64,000 bases of DNA from Psychrobacter glaciei (lineage in GTDB: Bacteria > Pseudomonadota > Gammaproteobacteria > Pseudomonadales > Moraxellaceae). The stretch covers positions 1 through 64,000 of the forward strand of contig NZ_BMZR01000007.1 of assembly GCF_014652895.1 (NCBI RefSeq). The letters run 5' to 3'. The stretch's first letter is position 1. Every line of letters starts with the position of its first letter. Below the pieces are notes generated by a model. That model made no database searches. It was not told where the DNA came from and saw only the letters and a program-made list of their open reading frames with translations. Made by a program: the position numbers and the translations under genes. This document shows, piece after piece, positions 28,785-40,182 of the stretch.

Positions 28785-29408
28785 ATGTCTGCTTTTAATT
28801 GGTCAGCAGTTGCGTTTATTTTAGCCGCTATCGGGCTAGTTGTTTTTATGCTGGTCGTTCCGCGCTTGCTTGGCGGTCGCTCTCAGGGCTCACAAAAAGA
28901 AGAAGTATTTGAAGCGGGTGTTGTCGGATCTGGCAACGCCCGTATTCGTTTGTCTGCCAAATTCTACTTGGTCGCCATCTTCTTCGTCATCTTTGACTTA
29001 GAGGCGTTGTACTTATACGCCTATGCGGTCTCCGTTCGTGAAACCGGCTGGGCTGGGTTTATTGCGGCGGCAACCTTCATCATTGATTTGTTAATCGGTC
29101 TGGTATACGCTTTAAGCTTAGGGGCGCTAAACTGGGCGCCTGCTGACAAACTGCGTAAAAAAGCACGTCTCTATGCTGCGCCTGCGCCCTTTAATTGGGC
29201 GGACATTACCAAGTTTGATGGTGTCGATGAGCTGATGGTCGACCCGACGGGTAAGATACCAGCGCAGTCTTCAGGACAGATTAACGTCTCTAACAATATT
29301 GAGACCAATCGCCGTCATTTACAGAACATCGATCATATTAATACCACGGGTAACGTTACTTCTGTGGACTTTGCGACGTCTGCACAGCCAGACAAAGCGG
29401 GGCGTTAA
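28785..29408 (+). CDS. nuoA: NADH-quinone oxidoreductase subunit A
   Basis: Membrane subunit of respiratory complex I. Three hydrophobic segments (about residues 8-28, 66-86 and 94-117), the FEAGVVGSGNARIRLSAKFYLVAIFFVIFDLEALYLYAYA block and the position at the start of the operon identify NuoA. At 207 aa it is ~60 residues longer than E. coli NuoA (147); the extra C-terminal tail is hydrophilic. GAGGAG lies 11 bp before the ATG. First gene of the nuo operon. Confidence 0.95.
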   Translation: MSAFNWSAVAFILAAIGLVVFMLVVPRLLGGRSQGSQKEEVFEAGVVGSGNARIRLSAKFYLVAIFFVIFDLEALYLYAYAVSVRETGWAGFIAAATFIIDLLIGLVYALSLGALNWAPADKLRKKARLYAAPAPFNWADITKFDGVDELMVDPTGKIPAQSSGQINVSNNIETNRRHLQNIDHINTTGNVTSVDFATSAQPDKAGR

Positions 29409-29583
29409 TGCCAGCTGTTGATCTTAGCTTATAGCGTTCGTAAAAAAGATAAGCAGCCAGATATAAAAACGTTTGTTTATATTGATGATCGTTGATGATT
29501 AGCCACTTATTAATAATAGAAGTTATGGCGCTAGTGCTGGCAAGATGATTGCCCTGCTGCGCCTAATATAAAGGTTGTATGTT

Positions 29584-30252
29584 ATGAAATACACATTAAC
29601 AAAAGCCAACCCTGATGCAGATGTCTATCCTGCACAGACCAGTCAAACGGTCAACGATCCTATCGAAGACGAAGTCAATAAAAACGTCTTTATGGGTCGC
29701 CTAGAAGACCTCGTTCACTCGACTGCAAACTGGGGGCGCAAGCACTCACTGTGGCCATTTAACTTTGGCACCTCTTGCTGTTATGTCGAATATGCCACTA
29801 CTCTGACGGCGGTTCATGATTTGTCACGCTTTGGAGCAGAAGTTATTCGCGCCTCACCGCGTCAGGCAGATGTAATGATCGTCGCTGGTACTTGTTTTGT
29901 CAAAATGGCACCCGTTATTCAGCGTCTTTATGAGCAAATGCTTGAGCCAAAATGGGTTATCTCGATGGGCGCTTGTGCCAACTCAGGCGGCATGTATGAT
30001 ATCTATTCGGTCGTGCAAGGCGTGGATAAAATCATTCCTGTCGATGTCTATGTACCGGGTTGCCCGCCGCGTCCAGAAGCGCTGATTCAAGGCTTGATGC
30101 TGCTACAAGAGTCTATTACCAAAGAGCGTCGTCCGCTGGGGATTCATGTCAATGAGCAGGGTATCTACAAGCCACAAATGACCCCTGAGCGTGACCGTAA
30201 GCAGGCGGATCGTATCGCGGTCAAAAACTTGCGTAGCCCAGACAGTATTTAG
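29584..30252 (+). CDS. nuoB: NADH-quinone oxidoreductase subunit B
   Basis: Peripheral-arm subunit of complex I carrying Fe-S cluster N2, the last before quinone. The ligand cysteines are visible in [21 protein letters not shown] and [15 protein letters not shown]. 222 aa from ATG 29584; an upstream TTG (29575) is less likely. It follows nuoA by 175 bp and precedes nuoCD. Confidence 0.97.
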   Translation: MKYTLTKANPDADVYPAQTSQTVNDPIEDEVNKNVFMGRLEDLVHSTANWGRKHSLWPFNFGTSCCYVEYATTLTAVHDLSRFGAEVIRASPRQADVMIVAGTCFVKMAPVIQRLYEQMLEPKWVISMGACANSGGMYDIYSVVQGVDKIIPVDVYVPGCPPRPEALIQGLMLLQESITKERRPLGIHVNEQGIYKPQMTPERDRKQADRIAVKNLRSPDSI

Positions 30253-30358
30253 ATTCTAGATAGCATTTAGATTCACAGTAACAACCTCAACGTTTTATAC
30301 GCTCATCACAGTGTAGTTATGATGAATCAGTTATGATTAATGAAGGAATACATCATTC

Positions 30359-32134
30359 ATGGTCACGGTAGTCGAAAACATAGATCCTAAGATTAAGCCT
30401 GTTCCAGCCGTTATCAAAGAGCTGGAGCATAAATACGCCGGTAAGTTTGTAGTACAGCATACTGTTGATGAGATTCCAACGGTTTGGGTAGCGCGTGCTG
30501 ATTTGCTGGATATTCTCTTATTCCTACGTAAATTGCCTAAGCCTTACGTCATGCTATTTGACTTGTCAGCGATAGATGAGCGCTTGCGCCAACATCGCCA
30601 AGGCATGCCTGACAGTGATTTTACGGTGTTTTATCATTTAATGTCGTTTGAGCGTAACAGTGATGTCCGTATCAAGGTCGCGCTGAGCGAAGACGACGTC
30701 AATGTACCGAGCGCTACGCAGATTTGGCCAAATGCCAACTGGTACGAGCGTGAAGTTTGGGACATGTTCGGTATTGTCTTTACGGGACATCCGCATTTGA
30801 CCCGTATTTTATTACCGAAATACTGGGAAGGTCACCCACTGCGCAAAGAGTATCATGCGCGAGCGACTGAATTTACCCCGTATTTCTTGAATACGGCTAA
30901 GCAGCAATACGAGCAAGAAAACCTGCGTTTCGTCCCAGAAGAATGGGGCATGAAGCGTTCAGGTCGTGATGAAGACTTTATGTTCTTAAACATCGGTCCT
31001 AACCATCCCTCTGCTCACGGTGCCTTCCGTTTAGTACTACAGCTGGATGGTGAAGAAGTCGTCGATTGTATCCCTGATATCGGCTATCACCATCGCGGCG
31101 CAGAAAAAATGGCGGAGCGTCAAACGTGGCACTCATACATTCCTTATACCGACCGTATTGATTATCTCGGCGGTGTGATGAACGAGCTACCGTACATTAT
31201 GTCGGTCGAAAAGCTTGCTGGGATTACGATTCCACCGCGTGCTGAAACCATCCGCGTGATGATGAGCGAGTTTTTCCGTATTACCAATAACTTGCTATTC
31301 GTCGGTACTTTCATTCAGGATGCGGGTGGTATGACACCTGTATTCTATATGTTTACCGATCGCCAAAAAGCCTATGACGTCATCGAAGCGGTGACTGGCT
31401 ATCGTATGCATCCGGCTTGGTTCCGTATTGGCGGTACTGCTGCTGATTTGCCACGTGGCTGGCAGCGTCTGGTTCGTGAGTTCCTAGATTGGATGCCAAA
31501 ACGCTTGGACGAGTATGTCAAAGCGGCATTGCAAAACAGTGTGCTCAAAGGCCGTACTCAAGGTGTTGCACAATATAATGCCAAGCAAGCACTTGCTTGG
31601 GGCGTGACGGGCGCTGGTCTACGTGCCACTGGTGTGGATTTTGATCTACGCAAAGCACGTCCCTATATGGGCTATGAAAACTACGACTTTGAGATACCAG
31701 TTGGCTACAACGGCGATGCTTATGATCGCTGTATGGTAAAAGTTGAAGAGATGCGCCAGTCGTTACGCATCATCCGTCAGTGTATGGATAACATGCCACA
31801 AGGTCCATACAAGGCAGACCACCCATTAGCCGTGCCACCACCAAAAGACCGTACGCTAAACGATATTGAGACCTTAATTAATCACTTTATCTCCGTATCT
31901 TGGGGTCCTGTGATGCCAGCTGGCGAATGTACGACGATTGTAGAAGCGACTAAAGGTCTGAATAGTTATTACATTACCTCAGATAAGGCGACGATGAGCT
32001 ATCGTACCCGTATTCGTACACCGACATTTGCGCATTTACAGCAAATGCCATCAGTCATTAATGGTTCGCTCGTATCTGATGCCATTATGTACTTGGCATC
32101 GATTGATATTGTGATGGCGGATTGTGATCGCTAG
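30359..32134 (+). CDS. nuoCD: NADH-quinone oxidoreductase subunits C/D, fused
   Basis: A 591-aa fusion of NuoC (about 1-190, [31 protein letters not shown]) and NuoD (about 205-591, [27 protein letters not shown]...[16 protein letters not shown]). NuoD forms the quinone pocket with NuoB. The fusion is typical of gamma-proteobacteria. A 19-bp triple repeat starts at its stop codon. Confidence 0.97.
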   Translation: MVTVVENIDPKIKPVPAVIKELEHKYAGKFVVQHTVDEIPTVWVARADLLDILLFLRKLPKPYVMLFDLSAIDERLRQHRQGMPDSDFTVFYHLMSFERNSDVRIKVALSEDDVNVPSATQIWPNANWYEREVWDMFGIVFTGHPHLTRILLPKYWEGHPLRKEYHARATEFTPYFLNTAKQQYEQENLRFVPEEWGMKRSGRDEDFMFLNIGPNHPSAHGAFRLVLQLDGEEVVDCIPDIGYHHRGAEKMAERQTWHSYIPYTDRIDYLGGVMNELPYIMSVEKLAGITIPPRAETIRVMMSEFFRITNNLLFVGTFIQDAGGMTPVFYMFTDRQKAYDVIEAVTGYRMHPAWFRIGGTAADLPRGWQRLVREFLDWMPKRLDEYVKAALQNSVLKGRTQGVAQYNAKQALAWGVTGAGLRATGVDFDLRKARPYMGYENYDFEIPVGYNGDAYDRCMVKVEEMRQSLRIIRQCMDNMPQGPYKADHPLAVPPPKDRTLNDIETLINHFISVSWGPVMPAGECTTIVEATKGLNSYYITSDKATMSYRTRIRTPTFAHLQQMPSVINGSLVSDAIMYLASIDIVMADCDR

Positions 32135-32188
32135 TGCTTTAATCTAAACATAGTGCTTTAATCTAAGAATAGTGCTTTGCTCAAAGAA
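32132..32188 (+). repeat. three 19-bp tandem repeats downstream of nuoCD
   Basis: Units TAGTGCTTTAATCTAAACA (32132-32150), a near-identical copy (32151-32169) and a more diverged one (32170-32188). The first includes the nuoCD stop codon TAG. They lie in the 202-bp gap before nuoE; the units are noncoding beyond the stop. Confidence 0.9.
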
Positions 32189-32336
32189 TTATAGTTTTGA
32201 AAAAAGATAAGTTAATCAATATATTACTGCCAAATGGCACACCAAAATGCTGTAATATTTCAGTGCAATGATAGTCAGTGTTTAGACCGTCAATGTAGTG
32301 TGATAAAGCGTGATGAGTGAGGAAAGATAGAAGATT

Positions 32337-32846
32337 ATGAAAATTGTTTCCGACAAAATGCCAAAAGTAGATGTGGCAAGTATCCTCACTGCTGAGGAAA
32401 TTGCTGCCATTCATGAGTTTATGCATCATTATCCGCAGGCGCGTGCCGCCTCGCTAGATGCGTTGAAAATTGTGCAAAAGCGCAACGGTTGGGTCGATGA
32501 TGCGCAAGTGAATGCTATCGCTAATATCTTAGATATTCCGATGTCAGATATGGACGGCGTTGCCACGTTTTTCAACCGTATCTATCGTCAGCCTGTCGGT
32601 CGCCACGTGATTCTTATTTGTGATTCAGTGGCTTGTTATTTGACAGGTTATGAGGCGTTATCGGCTGAAATCAGATCGCAACTAAACATTGAGTATGGTC
32701 AGACGACCACTGATGGTCGCTTTACGCTATTACCGATTTGCTGCTTAGGTAACTGTGATAAAGGGCCTGCGGTGCTGATAGACGAAGATACTTATGGCCC
32801 TGTCCAGCCCTCCGAGGTCACGCAATTATTGGAGCTATACGCATGA
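32337..32846 (+). CDS. nuoE: NADH-quinone oxidoreductase subunit E
   Basis: A 169-aa thioredoxin-like subunit of the NADH dehydrogenase module holding 2Fe-2S cluster N1a. Ligands are in [11 protein letters not shown] and [15 protein letters not shown]. Its stop overlaps the nuoF start by 4 bp (ATGA), a sign of translational coupling. Confidence 0.96.
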   Translation: MKIVSDKMPKVDVASILTAEEIAAIHEFMHHYPQARAASLDALKIVQKRNGWVDDAQVNAIANILDIPMSDMDGVATFFNRIYRQPVGRHVILICDSVACYLTGYEALSAEIRSQLNIEYGQTTTDGRFTLLPICCLGNCDKGPAVLIDEDTYGPVQPSEVTQLLELYA

Positions 32847-34267
32847 GTTTAACGATTTCAGAGCAAATTGCTCGTCGCGGTCAAGGCCAAGCGCCAAGCC
32901 AGCTAAATGAACAGCGTGTTCCAATCTATGGTGATAAAGAGACAGCTACCAGCGAAACCAAGCCTTTGACTTGGCGTTTGGCGCATCATGATGCCGTGCT
33001 TGATTTATCCACTTATGAATCTCTAAAAGGCTTTACTGGTTTAAAAGAAGCCTTATCTAAATCACCCAAAGCAGTCGGTGATATGATTAAAGCTGCCAAC
33101 GTCAGAGGTCGCGGTGGTGCGGGCTTCAACGCTGGTTTGAAGTGGACATTCATGTCGCCGCCAGACGGTTTACCGCGTTATCTTATCTGTAATGCGGATG
33201 AAATGGAGCCGGGCACCTTTAAAGACCGTCTACTGATGGAACGTCTGCCACTTCAGCTTATCGAAGGTATGCTTATCACTGCGCATGCTATCGGGGCGAC
33301 TGACGGTTATATCTTTATCCGTGGTGAGTACATTTTAGCTGCTCAGCGCTTAGTTACTGCTATCGAAGAATGCTTGGCCAATAATTTAATGGGCGATAAC
33401 ATTCTTGGCTCAGACTTTAGCTTTAATCTGCATGTACATACTGGCGCTGGGCGCTATATATGTGGTGAAGAGACAGCATTGATTAACTGCTTGGAAGGTC
33501 GCCGTGCTAACCCGCGTACCAAACCACCTTTTCCGCAAATCTCTGGTGCATGGGGCAGACCAACGGTTGTCAATAATGTTGAGACTTTATGTAATATGCC
33601 AGCCATCCTAAATCATGGCGTCGAATGGTATCAGTCGTTGTCTGATGTTAAAGGCAAAAGTAAAACGCCAGGCACGAAACTGTTTGGTTGTTCAGGCTTG
33701 GTCAATGACCCCGGTTTGTGGGAGCTACCATTTGGTTATACCGCTCGTGAAATCATCGAAGATTTGGCTGGTGGTATGAAAGACGGCAAAAAGCTTAAAG
33801 CATGGTTGCCGGGCGGCGCATCGACTGACTTTTTGACCGCTGATCATTTAGATGTGGTCGTAGACTTTGACACCATTCAAGAAGCGGGTAGCCGTATGGG
33901 TACGGGGCTAATTATGGTCGTCGACGAAGCGCAAGATATGGTGCCACTATTACGTAATCTCGAGATTTTCTTTCAGCGCGAATCCTGCGGTTGGTGTACA
34001 CCATGCCGTGATGGCCTACCGTGGGGCGTTAAACTGCTTACCGCTATCAATGATGGTGAAGGGCAAGTGGGCGATGTCGAAAAACTAGAAGGCCTTACGC
34101 GTGACTTATGGATTGGTAAAACATTCTGTGCGCATGCACCGGGCGCGATGGAACCACTGATGAGTGCGATTAAATATTTCCGTCCTGAATTTGATCAAAA
34201 AATCGCGCAGGCGGTTGGTGTCGATGTCATTGATGCGGCAGCCAATCAACAGCCAGAAGTGAAATAA
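32843..34267 (+). CDS. nuoF: NADH-quinone oxidoreductase subunit F
   Basis: A 474-aa flavoprotein that binds NADH and FMN and passes electrons to cluster N3. Seen: the NADH glycine motif [16 protein letters not shown], the FMN segment, the [17 protein letters not shown] block and the N3 ligands [12 protein letters not shown] with a later Cys in [10 protein letters not shown]. Slightly longer than E. coli NuoF (445) at both ends. Confidence 0.97.
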   Translation: MSLTISEQIARRGQGQAPSQLNEQRVPIYGDKETATSETKPLTWRLAHHDAVLDLSTYESLKGFTGLKEALSKSPKAVGDMIKAANVRGRGGAGFNAGLKWTFMSPPDGLPRYLICNADEMEPGTFKDRLLMERLPLQLIEGMLITAHAIGATDGYIFIRGEYILAAQRLVTAIEECLANNLMGDNILGSDFSFNLHVHTGAGRYICGEETALINCLEGRRANPRTKPPFPQISGAWGRPTVVNNVETLCNMPAILNHGVEWYQSLSDVKGKSKTPGTKLFGCSGLVNDPGLWELPFGYTAREIIEDLAGGMKDGKKLKAWLPGGASTDFLTADHLDVVVDFDTIQEAGSRMGTGLIMVVDEAQDMVPLLRNLEIFFQRESCGWCTPCRDGLPWGVKLLTAINDGEGQVGDVEKLEGLTRDLWIGKTFCAHAPGAMEPLMSAIKYFRPEFDQKIAQAVGVDVIDAAANQQPEVK

Positions 34268-34277
34268 GGAGAGCGGC

Positions 34278-37200
34278 ATGGCAGTCATACATATTGATGG
34301 AACCACTGTCGAAGTAGATAGCGCAGATAACTTGCTACAAGCCTGCTTATCACTCGGCATTGATGTGCCGTATTTTTGTTATCATCCAGCCCTTGGCTCA
34401 GTGGGCTCGTGCCGTCAGTGCGCGGTCAAGCAATTCCAAAATAAAGAAGACATGGAAGCAGGTCGCGGTCGTCTCGTGATGTCATGTATGGTCGCTCCTG
34501 GCGATGACATGTACATCTCAGTCACTGACGACGAAGCCAAAGCATTTCGCAAGTCGATGGTTGAGCTACTGATGACTAACCATCCACATGATTGTCCAAC
34601 TTGTGAAGAGGGCGGCCATTGCCATTTGCAAGACATGACTTATATGTCAGGTCATAGTCGTCGTCGTTATCGCTTTACCAAACGCACGCATCACAACCAA
34701 GAGCTTGGTCCATTCATCGCGCATGAGATGAACCGTTGTATCGCTTGCTATCGCTGTGTACGATTTTATAAAGACTACGCAGGCGGCGAAGATTTGGGCG
34801 TTTATGGCTCAAACAATCGCGTCTATTTTGGCCGTGATAAAGATGGTCAGTTCGAAAGCGAATTCTCAGGCAACTTAACGGAAGTATGCCCAACCGGTGT
34901 ATTTACTGACAAAACACATTCAGAGCGTTATAACCGTAAATGGGACATGCAGTATGCGCCAAGCATCTGTCATGGCTGCTCGGCTGGCTGTAATATCTCA
35001 CCAGGTGAGCGTTATGGTGAATTGCGCCGTATCGAAAACCGCTATAACGGTGAAGTAAACCGCTATTTCTTGTGTGACCGTGGTCGCTTTGGTTATGGCT
35101 ATGTCAATCGTGAAGATCGTCCAACGCAAGCGCTTGAACGTATCAATGATAAGCATGTCAAAATCAATATTGACTACGCACTCGATGAAACCATTAAGCG
35201 TATCAAAGATAAAAAAGTCATCGGTATTGGCTCACCACGTGCCAGTTTAGAGACCAACTTTGCGCTAAAAAATCTCGTTGGCTTTGATAACTTCTCAACA
35301 GGTTTGAACCATCAGCAGCAAGCACTGGTCAATAAATGCATCGAAGTGCTCAGCACTGAAGGCATCTATAACCCAAGTATGACAGACATTGAAAGCCATG
35401 ATGCGGTATTAGTATTGGGTGAAGATATCACGCAAACTTCATCACGTGTTGCGCTGTCAGTACGTCAAGCTGCAAAAAATGAAGGCCTGAAAATGGCAGC
35501 GGCGTTGCAAACGCAACCTTGGCTTGCTGAACCAGTCAAGCGTATTGCTCAAGATGCGTTAAGCCCAGTCTATGTCATCGATGTAACGCAAACTAAGCTA
35601 GAAGACATCAGTAAAGTAAGCGTAGTGGCGACCCCTGAAGACATCACTAAACTTGGCTTTAAAGTCGCTGATGAGATTGCTAGTTTCGCTGATGATTTAG
35701 CAGAAATAGCAGATCCACAAGCGGCTGAACAAGATGCCAATATTGATACCAGTACTGAGACTGACGGTATGCAAGCGTTAGCGAAGCAAATCGCTTATGA
35801 CTTGATTCAAGCAGACAAGCCACTGGTCATCTCAGGTAGTAGTTTGTCTTCTACCGCATTGATAGAGGCAGCTGCACAGATTACTCAGGCATTAACGAAA
35901 AAACGCGCGGCAATCAAAGCGACTGAACAGCATCAAGTTGAAACGCATAACGCCAAAGTAAATGCGGCAACGCAACAAGCACAAACCGATCAGCCTGAAG
36001 AAGACCAAGAGCTATCAGCCAAACCAAATAAGCCTGAAACGGGTGTGAATACAGAAGTGCAGGACGATATAGAGCGTGAGCCTGCTGAAAAACTTGAGCT
36101 GAAAGAAGTAAACAATAAGTATCAGGCACAAGCAGGTATCTACTTAACGGTTACCGATGCTAATAGCATGGGTGTGTGCATGCTTGGCGGTCAATCAGTA
36201 GAAGAGTTGTTAGCGACTGATTTCGATGTGGTTATCGTCGCTGAAAATCAGCTGACTGACGCCATCGATGCCAATAAATTGACGCAGTTATTGTCTGATA
36301 AGACGGTCATTGCATTGGATCATCAGCTACTTGATTGGCATAAAGATGTCGATATCGTATTGCCAGCTGCTAGCTTTGCAGAAGCAGACGGCACATTGAT
36401 ATCTGCTGAAGGCCGTGCGCAGCGCTTCTTCCAAGTCTATGATAACGAATATTATCATCCGATGAGCAGTATCAAAGAAGGCTGGCGCTGGTTGCATGCA
36501 GTGCATAGCAGCATCGAAGGTCGTGATGTCGATTGGACGCAGCTAGATGATGTTATCAATGCCTTGATTGCCACGCATCCTAAGCTTGCTGGTATCAAAG
36601 GCGCTGCGCCTGATGCTGACTATCGTATGACGGGTCTTAAAATTGCTCGTCAGCCACGTCGTTACTCAGGTCGTACTGCTATGCGTGCGCCGATTTCAGT
36701 GCACGAGCCAATGCAGCCAAAAGATTTGGATACGGGCTTAACCTTCTCAATGGAAGGCTATAGCGGTAAAGAAACGCCAAGCTCGATGATTCCTTTTGCC
36801 AATGCGGCAGGCTGGAACTCACCGCAAGCGTGGAACAAATACCAAGACAAAGTCGGCGGTCATCTGAAAAATGGCGATCCAGGTGTACGCTTATTTGATC
36901 AGCTAGCACGTTTAGAAACACGTCAATATGTTGCGCCAGAAGCGATGTCTGCGACGACGACTGATATGCAGCAAGGCCAAGCCAAATTAGTGCCTATCTA
37001 TAATATCTACGCCAGTTCAATGATGGCCTCACGTAGTCCAATCGTCGCAGAGCAACTGCCTGTTGCCGCATGGCGTATCGGTATGGATGATGCCAATGAC
37101 TGGAATATTGCTGCTGGTGATTATTTGGCAATTGAGATTGATAAACAACAAATCACCTTGCCAGTACAAATAGTCGGTTATTTAGCAGAAGGTTGTATCG

Positions 37201-37394
37201 GTTACCCAGTCGGGCAGGTGAGTATCATTCACCCATCGATGCCAGCGTCGGTACGTAAAGTTGATGCGCCAGTGACCATGATGGGTAGTATGGCTGACGA
37301 TAGGTCTTTGATAAATAATGATGCTGGAAACGGCATGAACGATAATAATGCCGCGCAAGTGAATACAGCGCCGACCATCACACAGGAGGTGTAA
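34278..37394 (+). CDS. nuoG: NADH-quinone oxidoreductase subunit G, enlarged
   Basis: A 1038-aa electron-transfer subunit with several Fe-S clusters: 2Fe-2S ligands in [17 protein letters not shown], then [14 protein letters not shown], 4Fe-4S ligands in [14 protein letters not shown] and the N7-type [15 protein letters not shown]. The rest is a molybdopterin-oxidoreductase-like domain that carries no cofactor in complex I. E. coli NuoG has ~908 aa; here an extra, highly charged Gln/Glu/Lys-rich stretch lies at about residues 544-617 inside that domain, and the C-terminus is Asn-rich. It ends 1 bp before nuoH. Confidence 0.96.
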   Translation: MAVIHIDGTTVEVDSADNLLQACLSLGIDVPYFCYHPALGSVGSCRQCAVKQFQNKEDMEAGRGRLVMSCMVAPGDDMYISVTDDEAKAFRKSMVELLMTNHPHDCPTCEEGGHCHLQDMTYMSGHSRRRYRFTKRTHHNQELGPFIAHEMNRCIACYRCVRFYKDYAGGEDLGVYGSNNRVYFGRDKDGQFESEFSGNLTEVCPTGVFTDKTHSERYNRKWDMQYAPSICHGCSAGCNISPGERYGELRRIENRYNGEVNRYFLCDRGRFGYGYVNREDRPTQALERINDKHVKINIDYALDETIKRIKDKKVIGIGSPRASLETNFALKNLVGFDNFSTGLNHQQQALVNKCIEVLSTEGIYNPSMTDIESHDAVLVLGEDITQTSSRVALSVRQAAKNEGLKMAAALQTQPWLAEPVKRIAQDALSPVYVIDVTQTKLEDISKVSVVATPEDITKLGFKVADEIASFADDLAEIADPQAAEQDANIDTSTETDGMQALAKQIAYDLIQADKPLVISGSSLSSTALIEAAAQITQALTKKRAAIKATEQHQVETHNAKVNAATQQAQTDQPEEDQELSAKPNKPETGVNTEVQDDIEREPAEKLELKEVNNKYQAQAGIYLTVTDANSMGVCMLGGQSVEELLATDFDVVIVAENQLTDAIDANKLTQLLSDKTVIALDHQLLDWHKDVDIVLPAASFAEADGTLISAEGRAQRFFQVYDNEYYHPMSSIKEGWRWLHAVHSSIEGRDVDWTQLDDVINALIATHPKLAGIKGAAPDADYRMTGLKIARQPRRYSGRTAMRAPISVHEPMQPKDLDTGLTFSMEGYSGKETPSSMIPFANAAGWNSPQAWNKYQDKVGGHLKNGDPGVRLFDQLARLETRQYVAPEAMSATTTDMQQGQAKLVPIYNIYASSMMASRSPIVAEQLPVAAWRIGMDDANDWNIAAGDYLAIEIDKQQITLPVQIVGYLAEGCIGYPVGQVSIIHPSMPASVRKVDAPVTMMGSMADDRSLINNDAGNGMNDNNAAQVNTAPTITQEV

Positions 37395-37395
37395 T

Positions 37396-38439
37396 ATGCA
37401 AGTTACCCGTATTATCCCTGATGTGCCAAGCTTTTTGGCGAGTAGCATGAGCTTTGATGCTTGGTCTATTCTTTTTTTGGTCAGCCAATCGCTGGTCATC
37501 TTTTTAGTAGTGGTCATCGTTGCCGCTATGATGATTGTCTATGAGCGCCGTATGTTGGCTTTGTGGCAAGACCGTTACGGTCCAAACCGAGTTGGGCCTT
37601 TTGGCTCATTGCAGCTGGTCGCAGATATGCTCAAAATCTTCTTTAAAGAAGATTGGACGCCAAATTTCACCGATAAGTTTATGTTTACCTTGGCACCTGC
37701 GGTCGCGATGTTTACCGCATTGGCCTCATTTGCCATTATTCCTATCTCACCAACACTTGGTGTGGCTGATTGGGATATCGGTATCCTGTTCTTCTTTGCC
37801 ATGGCCGGTATTGCTGTCTATGCAGTGATGTTTGGTGGTTGGGCATCTGCTAACAAGTTCTCGTTATTGGGTGGCTTACGTTCAGCGGCGCAAACGATTA
37901 GTTATGAAGTCTTCTTAGGTTTGTCGTTGATGGGCGTCGTCGCTTTGACCGGTTCTTTTAATTTACGTGAGATTGTCGAGTCACAAATTGACGGCTGGTA
38001 TATCATTCCGCAGTTTTTTGGATTTTTGACCTTTGTGGTCGCTGGTGTGGCCGTGACGCATAGGCATCCATTTGATCAACCAGAAGCAGAGCAAGAGCTT
38101 GCCGAGGGCTATCATGTCGAATATTCTGGCATGAAGTTCGGGATGTTCTTTATTGGGGAATATGTCAACGTCGTATTGATTTCGGCATTGATGACTTGTC
38201 TGTTCTTTGGTGGTTGGCTTGCCCCTTTTAATTTAGATATTCCATTTATTCCACCAGCTTTTTGGTTCATGATTAAGACGCTGTTTTTTATGACCATGTT
38301 TATTTTGGCTCGAGGCTCACTCATGCGTCCGCGCTATGATCAGGTGATGAACTTTGGCTGGAAAGTCTGCCTGCCAGTAACGTTGATTAATTTATTAGTT
38401 ACTGCCGCAGTTATTTTGATCTTTTCGCCAACGTTGTAA
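37396..38439 (+). CDS. nuoH: NADH-quinone oxidoreductase subunit H
   Basis: A 347-aa membrane subunit, multi-spanning, that shapes the quinone cavity. Conserved loops seen: [17 protein letters not shown] and [28 protein letters not shown]. The ATG follows the nuoG stop by 1 bp; GGAGGT of the nuoG tail is its ribosome site. Confidence 0.96.
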   Translation: MQVTRIIPDVPSFLASSMSFDAWSILFLVSQSLVIFLVVVIVAAMMIVYERRMLALWQDRYGPNRVGPFGSLQLVADMLKIFFKEDWTPNFTDKFMFTLAPAVAMFTALASFAIIPISPTLGVADWDIGILFFFAMAGIAVYAVMFGGWASANKFSLLGGLRSAAQTISYEVFLGLSLMGVVALTGSFNLREIVESQIDGWYIIPQFFGFLTFVVAGVAVTHRHPFDQPEAEQELAEGYHVEYSGMKFGMFFIGEYVNVVLISALMTCLFFGGWLAPFNLDIPFIPPAFWFMIKTLFFMTMFILARGSLMRPRYDQVMNFGWKVCLPVTLINLLVTAAVILIFSPTL

Positions 38440-38494
38440 TCATTACTAGCCATCATTGATGAACTAGGGTAAAGCTGATAAGGATAATAATCCC

Positions 38495-39043
38495 ATGTTT
38501 ACTAGCATAAAAAAGATCGTCATTGGCCTGTTTACCATTGTCCGCAGCATGTGGATGGTCAATAGCCATGCGATTAGACCGCGTGACACCATTCTTTATC
38601 CTGAAGAGCCGGTACCTGTACCGCCACGCTTTCGTGGACGTATCATATTGTCTCGCGACCCTGATGGTGATGAGCGCTGCGTTGCTTGTAACTTATGCGC
38701 TGTGGCATGTCCGGTCGGCTGTATCTCATTACAGAAAGCGGAACGTGAAGACGGTCGTTGGTATCCGGAGTTTTTCCGAATTAACTTCTCGCGCTGTATC
38801 TTTTGCGGCCTATGTGAAGAAGCCTGTCCGACAACAGCGATTCAAATGACGCCCGACTTTGAGCTGGGTGAATATAAGCGCCAAGATTTGGTCTATGAAA
38901 AAGAGCATTTGCTCATTTCAGGACCAGGTAAGTATCCCGATTATAACTATTATCGTGTGACGGGTATGGCAGTCGCGGACAAACCAAAAGGCGCGGCACA
39001 AAACGAAGCTGCACCGATTGATCTAAGGAGCTTGCTGCCATGA
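38495..39043 (+). CDS. nuoI: NADH-quinone oxidoreductase subunit I
   Basis: A 182-aa 8Fe ferredoxin-like subunit with two classic 4Fe-4S motifs, [15 protein letters not shown] and [15 protein letters not shown], giving clusters N6a and N6b. It connects NuoG to NuoB. Its stop overlaps the nuoJ start (ATGATG), indicating coupling. Confidence 0.97.
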   Translation: MFTSIKKIVIGLFTIVRSMWMVNSHAIRPRDTILYPEEPVPVPPRFRGRIILSRDPDGDERCVACNLCAVACPVGCISLQKAEREDGRWYPEFFRINFSRCIFCGLCEEACPTTAIQMTPDFELGEYKRQDLVYEKEHLLISGPGKYPDYNYYRVTGMAVADKPKGAAQNEAAPIDLRSLLP

Positions 39044-39771
39044 TGAATATCTTGAATAGTCCTGAATTGGCAGGATTTTATGCACTTGCTGCCGTGGCCA
39101 TCTTTGCCAGTCTACGAGTAGTCACCCATGCCAATCCGGTACATGCAATTTTGTCGATGATTGTGTCTTTACTAGCAGTCGCTGGCATATTTTTCGTGCT
39201 TGGTGCGCCATTTGCTGGTGCGCTAGAGATTGTCGTATACGCTGGGGCAATTTTGGTGCTTTTCGTGTTTGTCATCATGATGCTCAACTTGGGCATGCGT
39301 AATGATGAGCGTGAAGAGCGCTGGCTCGATGCGGGCACTTGGGCCGTACCGACAGGATTGACCATTATTATCGCGGTTGTGCTCTATGCGATGATTGGTC
39401 TTAATCACGACGAAGCTGCTGTTATTGGCGGGGTCAGTGTTTCCTCTAAAGCGGTAGGTACTGCATTATTTAGCAAATATATTATGTTGGTAGAAATCGC
39501 TGCTCTACTATTACTAGCGGCGCTAGTGGCTGCTTATCACGTGGGTAAAGAGTCATCTGATGATGAAATTGTCGGTAATGACAGTCAAGACTTTAAGCCC
39601 AGTGTGGGCAGTATCCAGCAATACGACAACGAAAGCACTCATACAGAATATGATGCGGTAAAAATGGCTAAACCCTACGAATATAAAGATGTCGATCCGC
39701 ATGACTACGTTGGTAAGAAGGTAAGTATGCAAGTGGGTATGAAGAAAGTCACGCGCAAGGAGTCAGACTGA
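39040..39771 (+). CDS. nuoJ: NADH-quinone oxidoreductase subunit J, long C-terminus
   Basis: A 243-aa membrane subunit with five hydrophobic segments in the first ~167 residues, including the [25 protein letters not shown] helix with its pi-bulge-type Gly/Tyr region. The last ~75 residues are a hydrophilic tail absent from the 184-aa E. coli protein. ATG 39040 (or the next codon) overlaps the nuoI stop. Fits the nuoI–J–K order. Confidence 0.94.
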   Translation: MMNILNSPELAGFYALAAVAIFASLRVVTHANPVHAILSMIVSLLAVAGIFFVLGAPFAGALEIVVYAGAILVLFVFVIMMLNLGMRNDEREERWLDAGTWAVPTGLTIIIAVVLYAMIGLNHDEAAVIGGVSVSSKAVGTALFSKYIMLVEIAALLLLAALVAAYHVGKESSDDEIVGNDSQDFKPSVGSIQQYDNESTHTEYDAVKMAKPYEYKDVDPHDYVGKKVSMQVGMKKVTRKESD

Positions 39772-40178
39772 TGGTACTAGCAGCAAGCGTGGCACAAGAT
39801 GTGTCGAACGTGCCGTTTGCCCACGAGGTGGCAGGCTTAGTACAGCCGGTTGCTGAGGCGCAGAATGTACTGGGTATGATACCCATGAGCCATGGATTGA
39901 TTTTGGCGGGTATTTTATTCGCCATTGGTCTGTGCGGTGTCATGGTACGGCGTAACTTTTTATTTATGCTAATGAGCCTTGAGATCATGATGAATGCGGC
40001 AGCATTAGCATTTGTGGTTGCAGGCAGTCGCTGGGTCGATCCAGATGGACAAATTATGTTTATCTTTATTTTGACGTTGGCCGCCGCTGAAGCCTCTATT
40101 GGTCTGGCAATATTATTGCGTTTTTATCATCAGCGTGGGCATCTCGATGTCGATAGCGCCAATGAGATGAAAGGATGA
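39771..40178 (+). CDS. nuoK: NADH-quinone oxidoreductase subunit K, N-terminally extended
   Basis: Small antiporter-like (MrpC-like) membrane subunit. The E. coli-like core starts at [36 protein letters not shown] (residue 36 on) and ends in the usual EMKG. The 135-aa reading from 39771 adds 35 residues. That start is favoured because the ATG overlaps the nuoJ stop (TGATG) and AAGGAG lies 8 bp before it, whereas ATG 39876 has no ribosome site. Confidence 0.92.
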   Translation: MVLAASVAQDVSNVPFAHEVAGLVQPVAEAQNVLGMIPMSHGLILAGILFAIGLCGVMVRRNFLFMLMSLEIMMNAAALAFVVAGSRWVDPDGQIMFIFILTLAAAEASIGLAILLRFYHQRGHLDVDSANEMKG

Positions 40179-40182
40179 TGTC

